Assembly: GCA_035289805.1 (NCBI GenBank) | Contig: DATDWC010000096.1 | Location: 1 to 25,877, forward strand | From: DATDWC01 sp035289805 | GTDB taxonomy: Bacteria > Patescibacteriota > Gracilibacteria > Peribacterales > Peribacteraceae | Length of the DNA: 25,877 bases | Direction: 5' to 3' | Part shown: positions 14,853-22,700 of the stretch, piece after piece | How positions within the stretch are numbered: the first letter of the stretch is position 1 | How the letters are laid out: each line of letters begins with the position of its first letter | Notes under the pieces: generated by a model | What the model was told of the DNA's origin: nothing | Databases searched by the model: none | Seen by the model: only the letters and a program-made list of their open reading frames with translations | Program-made: the position numbers and the translations under genes

Positions 14853-16844
14853 TCAGGGCATTTGCTGCAATGCCCTGCGAGCAGTCACATTCTCCGGATC
14901 TCTTTTCAGTATTTCCTTGAACATCTTCTTCGATTCATCAATAGCACCCTGCGAATAGAGAAGGATTCCCAAATTGATCCTTGCAGCAATGCTCTCCGGT
15001 GCAATCGTAAGTGTTGCGCGGTAGGCCTGGATCGCATCTTCCTCTCTTCCCAACTTTGTAAAATCAACTCCAAGATTAAAGTACGCCTGCACAAAGTGAG
15101 AATCTGCTTCGATCGCCTTCTGGTACATCGGAATGGAATGTTCGTAATCACCGGCAGCAGAGTAGATGGCACCCATATTGCTGTAGGCCTCCGCATACTC
15201 TGGATCCCGGTCGATTGCATCACGGTACGCCTGGAACGCCTTCTCGTAATCCCCTGCCTCCGCATACACAAGGCCCATGCCAAAATAGGGCTCTGCATCT
15301 TCGGGATTCATCTCGATTGCCTGCCTATAGATTTCGAGTGCTTCCAGAATTCTCCCCTCCTTTCGATAGACCGCTCCCAGGTTACTGTATGTTCGCGGTC
15401 GCGGACTTATTGCAATCGCTTTCTTGAACATTGCGATTGCCTCCTCCATGCGCTCTTGCCGCCTGTAGACATTCCCAAGGTTATTGTAGGCGCGCGCGTT
15501 TGATGCAGGGTACTGAGCTTTAGCATGTGCAAAGAGTGCTTCTGAATTCTTCCAGACCATGGATTGTTTGAATGCGAGCACGCTGAAGAGGAGGAGAACG
15601 AGACCCAAAAGCCCTCTCCGGAGGGTTTCCTGAGATATTATACTATTCAATTGAATAGTATACCTTTCAATCCGGGGGGAGGAGAGGAGGGAGAGTACGA
15701 GAAAGAAAATCCCAATCGATCCAAGGTACGCGTAGCGATCCGAGGCAAAGAAGTAATCGCCGTCCTTCGCAAAGTTCTGGAAGCTCGGGGAAATCATGAG
15801 GAAGAAGAAAAGCACCCCAAACACAATCTCCCGGTATCGCCGTAAAAGAAAAACCAGAGCGGCTACGGCGATCACAATGAGGAGAGGCAGAGCGTACTCG
15901 GGATACATTGGATCAATGCCTCTTTCGATCGGGTACAGCACCGAGAGCGATGTCGGCACAAAGAGTTTCTGAATATAGAACACAGTGCTGCGGGCAGCCA
16001 TGAGGATGGTCTGGAGGATCGTGACTCCTTCGAATCCTTCCCGCTTTCCATAGAGCGCAATGAGACCAAAGAGGAAGGCGAGGAGGAAATACGGAACTTT
16101 TTCGGTGAGCGTCTGCTTTGTAATTTTCCTGCCTTCGTAGAAATCAATGAGAATGAGGATGAAGGGGAGCAGAATGATACTCACCTTGGAGAGAAGACCG
16201 AGAAGAAAAAAAATGACACTGGCCCAATAGGTGACGAGAGGTGACAGAACAGAAGTGACAAGAGGTGATGAGTGGTGATGAGAGGGCACAAGAAGTTCTC
16301 TTGTCCCTTCTGGTCCCCTCTTGTCCCTTCTCGTCACTTTTTCCCAAAGCACATACATCACTAAACTTAAAAGAAAGAAGAACCCCGAGAGCACATCTTT
16401 CCGTGCGCTTGCCCATACAACGGCCTCCGTATGGAGAGGATGCACGGCAAAGAGAAGACCGCAGAAGAGGCTCATCCACTTTTTTCCTGTGAGGAGGAAA
16501 ACAAACAAGAAAACGAGGAGTGCATTGAGTGTATGGAGGATAAGGTTTGTAAGGTGAAACATGAATGGGTTCTGTCCGGAAATGAGGTAATCGAATTGGT
16601 AGGTGAGAAACGTGAGTGGTATGTAGAGCTCCGGATCAAAGTGCGTAAAGATCCATGCGAGTGATCGTGGCGAGATCTCCCTGATCGCTACGTTTTCGGT
16701 AATGAGGAGGCCATCATCAAAGCGGACAAACTCATTGAAGAGCGATGTTCCATAGATCGCAAAGGTGAGAGCAAAGAAGCACCCTGCAATGATGAGGAGA
16801 GTTTTGCGGGGAGGCAGAGAAAATAAAGCCACACGATGATTCAT
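14853..16844 (-). CDS. TMTC-like membrane glycosyltransferase with six TPRs
   Basis: From ATG 16844 this is a 663-residue protein with about ten membrane helices and a C-terminal TPR array. The N-terminal half matches the GT-C-fold TMTC type: FVRFDDG with the paired acidic residues D43-D44 in the first outer loop, then HPLHTEAVVWASARKD (135-150). Six 34-residue TPRs fill the last 210 residues (for example ARAYNNLGNVYRRQERMEEA). Eukaryotic TMTCs O-mannosylate cadherins; bacterial relatives are mostly uncharacterised. It lies downstream of the surface-protein operon, whose Ser/Thr/Pro-rich and cadherin-like domains are plausible acceptors. Two loops carry odd DNA insertions, listed separately. 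The longer start at 16886 is disfavoured because a -10 box sits inside it. Confidence 0.8.
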   Translation of the reverse strand: MNHRVALFSLPPRKTLLIIAGCFFALTFAIYGTSLFNEFVRFDDGLLITENVAIREISPRSLAWIFTHFDPELYIPLTFLTYQFDYLISGQNPFMFHLTNLILHTLNALLVFLFVFLLTGKKWMSLFCGLLFAVHPLHTEAVVWASARKDVLSGFFFLLSLVMYVLWEKVTRRDKRGPEGTRELLVPSHHHSSPLVTSVLSPLVTYWASVIFFLLGLLSKVSIILLPFILILIDFYEGRKITKQTLTEKVPYFLLAFLFGLIALYGKREGFEGVTILQTILMAARSTVFYIQKLFVPTSLSVLYPIERGIDPMYPEYALPLLIVIAVAALVFLLRRYREIVFGVLFFFLMISPSFQNFAKDGDYFFASDRYAYLGSIGIFFLVLSLLSSPRIERYTIQLNSIISQETLRRGLLGLVLLLFSVLAFKQSMVWKNSEALFAHAKAQYPASNARAYNNLGNVYRRQERMEEAIAMFKKAIAISPRPRTYSNLGAVYRKEGRILEALEIYRQAIEMNPEDAEPYFGMGLVYAEAGDYEKAFQAYRDAIDRDPEYAEAYSNMGAIYSAAGDYEHSIPMYQKAIEADSHFVQAYFNLGVDFTKLGREEDAIQAYRATLTIAPESIAARINLGILLYSQGAIDESKKMFKEILKRDPENVTARRALQQMP
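15639..15662. repeat. 24-bp perfect palindrome inside the TMTC-like gene
   Basis: The half-site TATACTATTCAA is followed at once by its exact reverse complement, without a spacer. It encodes part of the stretch YTIQLNSI in a loop between membrane helices (about residue 395). A palindrome this long and AT-rich within coding DNA is unexpected, and it lies next to a second small inverted repeat (CCCTC/GAGGG at about 15612-15625). Confidence 0.85.
16231..16337. repeat. decamer-like repeats in inverted arms inside the TMTC-like gene
   Basis: The left part repeats variants of GTGACnAGAGGTGA (16231 onward); the right part (16298-16337) repeats CTTGTCCCTTCT-like units ending in TCTCGTCAC. The reverse complement of the right arm begins GTGACGAGAAGGGACAAGAG, close to the left arm. 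It encodes a low-complexity hydrophilic loop (residues about 171-208, including SHHHSS). It looks like an in-frame repeat insertion in a membrane-protein loop. Confidence 0.6.
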
Positions 16845-16850
16845 GTGAGT

Positions 16851-16856
16851 ATCATA
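16851..16856 (-). promoter_or_regulatory. -10 box of the TMTC-like gene, predicted leaderless
   Basis: TATGAT on the minus strand (5 of 6 to TATAAT) ends 7 bases before ATG 16844, so the predicted transcription start coincides with the A of the ATG. No convincing -35 lies 17 bases upstream (the region is G-rich), so the call is tentative. It favours the 16844 start over the in-frame ATG at 16886. Confidence 0.45.
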
Positions 16857-16870
16857 CGCCCTCCCCCTAA

Positions 16871-16944
16871 CCCCCTCCGCATTCATCTACTTCAATACAT
16901 TTTGCATTGCGGCATCTGAATATTGAGGAAGGATGCGGAGGGGG
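16871..16944. repeat. 12-bp inverted repeat flanking the gap between TMTC-like and surface genes
   Basis: CCCCCTCCGCAT (16871-16882) and ATGCGGAGGGGG (16933-16944) are exact reverse complements 50 bases apart, just downstream of the surface-protein operon's last stop codon. There is no T-run. It could form a long stem that protects or ends the operon transcript, or be chance given the G-rich coding context. Confidence 0.5.
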
Positions 16945-16950
16945 CTGCCC

Positions 16951-18009
16951 TTATCTCACCTTCCGCACCCAATACACCGGCACAATCGCTGCACTCAGGA
17001 GGAAGAGAATCCAGAGTTCTGGTCCTGTTGCGGGTGCATGGTGAACCGGAGTGACAGAGGTAGAAGAAGATGGAGGCGCTGCTCTATGCATGGGAATAGA
17101 AACCATGGGAGAGAGATCCGGCACGAGCGGACTCCCCACGGTAAAGCGGTTCACACGGAGCATTGTGGGCCAGAGACCAGGCAAAGTTTTCCTTTCTGCT
17201 AACCCAAGATCAACCGTAGGAGAGAGAAGCGTGACCGTATTCACGACGGGCGAAGGAGAAGAAACTGAGGAGGAAGAAGCAGAGGAAGAAGAAACAGAAG
17301 AGGGAGAAGAACTGGTCGAAGCCCCCTTTGAGCTTGTCGAGAGTGTTCCTGTAGGAAGTGGTGAAGGAGTGATCTGCTCTGGAACTTCTGGGAGTGACGG
17401 AACCAGAATCTCCTCCGGTGAGGAAGAGTTCTGCGAGAAAGAGGAAGCGCTCCCCTGCGATGTACCTCCCACACGAAGCGTGCCCCGCCGGAGCGGATTA
17501 AATCCACTGATCAGAATCACTTCCTTGCCTGCGGCGGCTTCAGGCACAGAAATACGCTGTGATCCGCTTGGTGGAATAGAAGGAGTGGCAATGAGCGGTG
17601 CTCCGGTTGTGGGATCCGGGAGCTCGGATCGATACTGCTCTACAGTCGAGAGAGTGTTCTGGAGCTCCAGAACATCACCAGGCAGAACGTTCACCTCCGT
17701 AAAACCCTCCTCTGTGAGCGTCACCGTGTAATCCGGAGTCTGATCCGCAATGATATTCGCCTGAAGAAAATTAAGACCCTGGAGAAAGAGGACCGAAACG
17801 AGGACAGCTGTTCCACCCCCGAGGGTCGCAAATATCGCAAGGCGAGAGTTCGAGAGTTTCCCCTCTTCCACTCGGATTCTATGAGGAGCTGCGGGGGAAA
17901 CTTCAGCGACTTCTCCACTCGCTACTTCCTCAACGAATGGCACAACCTGCTCCTCCGGGGGTAGATCCGGTTCCGTAGTAGTCCAATTGGGATTCACATC
18001 GTGCTTCAT
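16951..18009 (-). CDS. bitopic surface protein with cupredoxin-like domain and C-terminal sorting signal
   Basis: A 352-residue protein. The acidic N-terminus is cytoplasmic-looking and is followed by a membrane helix (about 56-77). Residues 93-180 (YTVTLTEEGFTEVNVLPGDV and on) read like a plastocyanin/cupredoxin beta-sandwich, but contain no His, Cys or Met, so no type-1 copper site is possible. A Ser/Thr/Pro-rich, probably extended linker (186-256) follows. The C-terminus is ATGPELW plus a hydrophobic segment (332-347) and a basic tail RKVR, the layout of an LPXTG-like or exosortase-like sorting signal. It is last in the surface operon and overlaps the preceding cohesin-like gene by 4 bases. 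Two membrane passes would place the middle domain outside the cell. Function is unrecognised. Confidence 0.75.
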   Translation of the reverse strand: MKHDVNPNWTTTEPDLPPEEQVVPFVEEVASGEVAEVSPAAPHRIRVEEGKLSNSRLAIFATLGGGTAVLVSVLFLQGLNFLQANIIADQTPDYTVTLTEEGFTEVNVLPGDVLELQNTLSTVEQYRSELPDPTTGAPLIATPSIPPSGSQRISVPEAAAGKEVILISGFNPLRRGTLRVGGTSQGSASSFSQNSSSPEEILVPSLPEVPEQITPSPLPTGTLSTSSKGASTSSSPSSVSSSSASSSSVSSPSPVVNTVTLLSPTVDLGLAERKTLPGLWPTMLRVNRFTVGSPLVPDLSPMVSIPMHRAAPPSSSTSVTPVHHAPATGPELWILFLLSAAIVPVYWVRKVR

Positions 18010-19220
18010 ACGTTACGGAGAATGCGTCTGCGGAAGAAGAATGATCCAAAACCCGCAAGCAGAGCGATCACGGCAAGAACAATGATGGCGGTGAGCGGCA
18101 TACCGGTGCCCACGGGCACACCCCCATTTCCTGGTTTCACATTTCCGTTCTCAGCGAGCGTAAAGGGAGCTGTGGAGCTTGCAGAATCCCCCACGGTTAC
18201 TGCTACCTCATCGCTGTATTCGGAATCTTGAGCCCCCGCATTGAACGCGGTGAGCGCAAAGTACATGCGGGTTCCAGGGGGCAAATTACGGATCGTGACG
18301 CCGGTAGTTTCCGAGGAAATTGTTCTCCGCTGGATGTAGCGACCGGAAACCGTTCCGTAGTAGATGTTGTAACCAACAACCCTTGGATCGAGGAGTGCAT
18401 TCCAGATTAAAAATACCTGATCGTCCTTGGTCATCACACGGAGTCCCTGCGGACGGAGTACTGCAAATGTGGGATCGGTGAGAGGAGGAGTTATAGGGGG
18501 AATGGTAGGCGGGTTCGTGGGAGGGTTCACCGGTGGATTCGTCACCGGAGGAATGACCGGTGGATTCGTGGAAGGTGGGATGACGCTTGGCGGTGGATTC
18601 TCCCCAAAGTAGAGCCGAAGCTCACGCGGGCGTGTCTTCAGCACATTCACAGTCCGACCTTCTTCAATCACGAGGACCTTGGTCTTCCCCTCCTGACCAA
18701 GAAGGCTGAACTCATGGAAACTCACCAGAGAGGAAATATCGGTCATCTCCTTAAGAACCTGGAACGTAATCCGCGCAAACGCGATTTCGCTCTCCCGCAT
18801 ACCACCGGAAACATTGCTGGCACCGATTTTTACGACACCGCTCTCGGGTGCAAACCCACTCTCGCCTGGTGCAACGAGCGGAAAGCGATCACTGATCTTC
18901 ACCTCCAAACCTTTCAGGATCTTGGAATCGTACTTCACCCAGCTCTGCACCGATTGCAGAGACTGGCCCGTCGGATTCTGGAGCACAATATCGATATCGA
19001 GTGTATCCCCCACATTCAAACCATTCGTAATGAATGTTTCACTATCGTAGAGAGGGAAATCCGGGCAATTTGCTACCTCGCAGTGCGGACGCAACTTGAT
19101 GAGGACGTTCGCTTCTGCAGCAACCGCAGGCGGAGGCAGGAGGAAGAACGTCATCGCAAACGAGAGAATCGCAGCAATGCGGATCGCAGAGAGCCTTCGA
19201 TTGGCGAAGAGTATTGTCAT
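18006..19220 (-). CDS. secreted cohesin-like/FN3 protein with C-terminal sorting signal
   Basis: From ATG 19220 (404 residues) the protein starts with a classical signal peptide cleaved near PPPAVAA/EA (about 35). A cohesin-like domain occupies about 37-195: NVGDTLDIDIVLQNP, then SVQSWVKYDSKIL, a glycine-rich KIGASNVSGG and AFARITFQVL, the usual strand order of cohesins and related CBM2/3-type folds. A Pro-rich linker built on NPP repeats (209-250) leads to a fibronectin type III domain (254-343). The end is GTGMPL, a membrane helix (374-396) and RRR, resembling an LPXTG-type sorting signal. The longer reading to 19313 overlaps the lipoprotein gene and lacks a signal peptide at its start. ATGA overlaps link it to both neighbours. 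A C/T-rich tract (CCCCCTTCCCTC) precedes the start. It is a plausible cell-bound receptor for the operon's dockerins. Confidence 0.75.
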   Translation of the reverse strand: MTILFANRRLSAIRIAAILSFAMTFFLLPPPAVAAEANVLIKLRPHCEVANCPDFPLYDSETFITNGLNVGDTLDIDIVLQNPTGQSLQSVQSWVKYDSKILKGLEVKISDRFPLVAPGESGFAPESGVVKIGASNVSGGMRESEIAFARITFQVLKEMTDISSLVSFHEFSLLGQEGKTKVLVIEEGRTVNVLKTRPRELRLYFGENPPPSVIPPSTNPPVIPPVTNPPVNPPTNPPTIPPITPPLTDPTFAVLRPQGLRVMTKDDQVFLIWNALLDPRVVGYNIYYGTVSGRYIQRRTISSETTGVTIRNLPPGTRMYFALTAFNAGAQDSEYSDEVAVTVGDSASSTAPFTLAENGNVKPGNGGVPVGTGMPLTAIIVLAVIALLAGFGSFFFRRRILRNV

Positions 19221-19735
19221 AGCTCGAGGGAAGGGGGTGCCTGAAGCAGGTTCTTTACCGATTGCCCATCGAGGGAAAGCACCGCCGTGTGTCCATCTCC
19301 GCCTTCGCGCCAATCGTAGAATGTGAGCGTTGGAGTGGATGAGGATTCCATCGTGAACGTTGCAAGGGTCATCAGAGAATCTGTGATCGGCTCGCGTGTG
19401 GCAGCACCGATGCGAACGAATCCTTCCTCCATATCGATGTCACGCTCGTTTGGTGCAAAGAGCGTCAATCGACCATCTTCGATTGTGAGATCGGAGACCT
19501 GAACAGTTTCTGGATCGAATCTCACCCAAGCCCGTATGGATTGGATCGGGGCGTGCGTGGGATTCTGAATCAGAATACCTACTCTCTTGGTATCACCGGA
19601 ATTCTCAAGTAGACGAAGCACCATGCGTACTCCCTCGGGGGAAGCACTATGCGTAAGCGCACGTTCGGCACGTGGCTCCCGTCCGGAACAGGAGAGGAGG
19701 AGCAGAATGCCGATGGTGGAGAGGAGGAGACGCAT
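19217..19735 (-). CDS. cohesin-like lipoprotein
   Basis: A 172-residue protein with a short lipoprotein signal: a hydrophobic stretch ending LLSC, with C16 as the predicted lipidated cysteine. The remainder is one cohesin-like beta-sandwich: RVGILIQNPTHAPIQSIRAW, then VRFDPETVQVSDL, FVRIGAA and LMTLATFTM. It is paralogous in layout to the cohesin-like domain of the next gene downstream (compare QNPT, Q-S and W-V, and F/Y-D at equivalent places). The gene starts 2 bases after the giant protein's stop and overlaps the next gene by 4 bases. It would hold dockerin-bearing partners at the membrane if the domain is a functional cohesin. That function is inferred; the fold assignment is by eye. Confidence 0.7.
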   Translation of the reverse strand: MRLLLSTIGILLLLSCSGREPRAERALTHSASPEGVRMVLRLLENSGDTKRVGILIQNPTHAPIQSIRAWVRFDPETVQVSDLTIEDGRLTLFAPNERDIDMEEGFVRIGAATREPITDSLMTLATFTMESSSTPTLTFYDWREGGDGHTAVLSLDGQSVKNLLQAPPSLEL

Positions 19736-19737
19736 TG

Positions 19738-22700
19738 TTAGAAGCGAAGATCGGGAAGCTCACCGCCGAGGGGGCTTCGATTTGTTCCCCCGCGCGAAGA
19801 AGAAGATTGTCGACCGCCAAACTGGAATCCACTCCCCTCTTCTTCCTCCTCTGTTGCACCGAAGGGAAGGAGTGTTTCGATATCCTGCAAATCGTATTCG
19901 GTGTTATAGACCGCCGAAAAGAGCGCAAAATCAGCAAAGTCTACTCTGCCATCATGGTTTAAGTCAGCAGTCGGCAGAATGATCGGGCCCGCAGCTTGAT
20001 GCGAACGGAAGATCGCAATGAAAATCTTCTCGACGCCAGGATCCGGAGCTTCGATGAGACCTGGCGCGAGAACACCCTCGATGCGGAGTCTGTAGCGATC
20101 ACCTTCCCGCAGTGGTTCTACGAGGAGAAGGAGCACCTTCCCACCTTCGGTGAGGATGCTATCGCGGATACGACGCGATTCTCCTGTGACGATGGAGACG
20201 AGTGATGCACGAGCAGAGAGGAGATCGGGGTGAACACTGCTTGGGAGCACCGGCTCCTTAAAGCGTACGGAGAGGTGTTCTGCATCCAGTGCATCCACTC
20301 TTTCTATTTGAGGTGGTACCGTCCCGGGACTCCTATAGGTAAAGGTGATTTTTCCGCCGCGATCTGCCGCAAAGCGGTTCCCACGGATATCGGTGAGCGA
20401 TTTTCCCTCCGGCGTCGTCACTGGCTTCACAGAGAGGATGTAAGTTTCGCCGGGAGTGAGTGGATCTGTTTGTAGATAAAGGTAACGTCCGGTGGTATCC
20501 CACGAAACATTGCGTACTCCAAGGGAGGAGAACGCGTTGAGTGCAGGTTTAATGATGAACTGTCCCCCCGAGCGATCGATGTTCGATGGATCCACAGGGG
20601 AGCTCAGCACGAGCTCGATCTGCGTTGCACTCACAGGAACAACAAGCTCGAAGACAGGTTCCTTTGCAAGCGCCTGTGCATCCTCTGGATTCCCGATGAG
20701 GAGTGGGATCTGACCCTGCACCGCATGTCCCCCATCATCCACCGCAGTGACATCGAGGAGGTATGGATCGTTCCCTGCAATTGTCGTTGGTGGGATCGTA
20801 ATGCCCTTCAAAATGAACCAGCGCGAGCCCAGGTTCTCGAGCGCTCCACGTTCCATACAGACAATGGAAGACGAAGAGCGGCAGAGGAGATCAAGATCTC
20901 CGGCATTCGAGCTCACCGAAGCGCTATCCGCGCGGCCAATGGACCCCATGTTCACAATCACAGTGGAAACATCGTCATCGGGATCCTGCACCAACACATG
21001 GAGCTCTCCTTCGGCATCATCGTCATTCGCAATGATCCGCGGCACCTGGAATGTACGCGTCACATCGATCCGCGGTTCCTGACCGCTATTCACATTGCCC
21101 CGTTCTACGCGCAATCTCGCAATCGTACGTACGACGTTATTGGTGTCATCCGTGACCATGAGCGGAATGTCGTACACCCCAACAGGCAGATCCTCGGGGA
21201 GCGACATCGTGGGGGAGACGAAGGTATTGCGCGTGACGAGCGTTCCCGATGGGAAGTTTACGAGATCCGTAAGCTCTTCCACATCCAGGCGCACCTCTGT
21301 GAAATCCGCAATGACAGTAAGTGAATCCCCGTCTGCACCATTCAAATCCTCAATATCGGCGTAGAGCCGCACATTGCCACCCGGGTTTGCAGTCTCCGGA
21401 ACGAACCTGGATTCACGAAACATCGGTGCATCCCCACCGAGGAGCGGACCAACGGTGAGGCGGAGGGTGCGCTGTGCGCGGTTCCCCTGCGTATCCTCTA
21501 CTTCGATCAGGAGATCGTACCCACCGGATTTTACGAAGGTGGGAATTTTAATGGGACGTGAATCGAAGAATCCTCTGGTACTTAATTCCCCCGCTGCATC
21601 GGACTGGAGATCGAATGTAGCGATCCCAAGACCAATAGGCGAAAGGTTGATACGCGCGACGGTGATATCTTCCACTCCATCGCTATCCTCTACCTCTATA
21701 CGGAACATGGTCTCTGTCTTATTATCCGCAGGTACCTGCGCTGGAATGGAGAGTGCCTGGAGAATCGAAGGCACGCTCGTCTGAGGCGCAATGGCGCTCA
21801 CGAGGAGATTCAGCGTGGTGCGCGTTGCGTTCCCATCATCATCGAATGCACGGATCGGCAATGCATAGGCGCCAGGGGGAATAGTGGAAGGAAGATTGAA
21901 CTCTCCGATGAAGAGGACAGGTTCAATGGAACCGCCCACGGGATCGGAGGCGGCTTCGAGCTCCAGTTCTGTTCCTCCAATATCCACAAGATCCACACTC
22001 ACCTTCTCGATCGAATCCGAACCATCGCGATCACGCACAGAGACAAAGAAGGTAGTCTCGCCGCCGAGTCCCACCGGATTTGGCTTTGCTTCCAGTCGAC
22101 CGAGGAATTCGGGAGGGTTCCCAGTCCCTCCTCCACCAAGTGACGCATCCACCGTGAGGGGGATGGTGGTTTCTGCGGAAAGTCCGTTCACATCAACAGC
22201 GCGCACACTCAGCATGTAGGAACCATTCTGAATGCCAGAGGGGAGATCAAATGTTCCCTGGTAGGTGACGGGGAGTGTCCCAATGCTATCGCTCGTGATG
22301 AGTGGAGAGAGTTCCAGGATATCTCCACCAACATCCACGAGATCGATCGTCACAATATCAATGGTATCGGTGCCATCTGGATCACGGAGTCCCACGAAGA
22401 AATCCACCGTACCACCCGGACCAATGACTGGAGGACGTGCCTCCTTTCTCCCCACAAACTGGGGTGGCTGGCCACGCTGCGTATCACCAGGGGCAGTGAC
22501 GGTAAAGGGCACGGAAATCACGGTCTCGTTCCCCGTATCATCCACTGCTCGGAGTTCTAATTGATACGTGCCTGGAGTGACATTCCTTGGAATCGTAAAC
22601 TCTGTGGTGAACGGTGCTGTACGGAGTGAGACGTTGGAAGGGAGGGAGATTGCAGGATCCAAATTCTGCACGCTGCCTCCAAGTGCTGTGAGTCGGATCG

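Noticed and set aside
17051..17731. Glu-rich open frame antisense to the Ser-rich surface protein
   Set aside because: The Glu runs are simply the complement of the Ser codon repeats on the coding strand.
17170..18600. CRISPR-like or tandem DNA repeats in the surface genes
   Set aside because: The apparent repetition comes from Ser-rich and Pro-rich protein linkers; there are no uniform repeats with unique spacers.
19221..19313. N-terminal extension of the cohesin/FN3 protein
   Set aside because: It overlaps the lipoprotein gene and would bury a clear signal peptide; ATG 19220 makes an ATGA overlap and a proper signal sequence.
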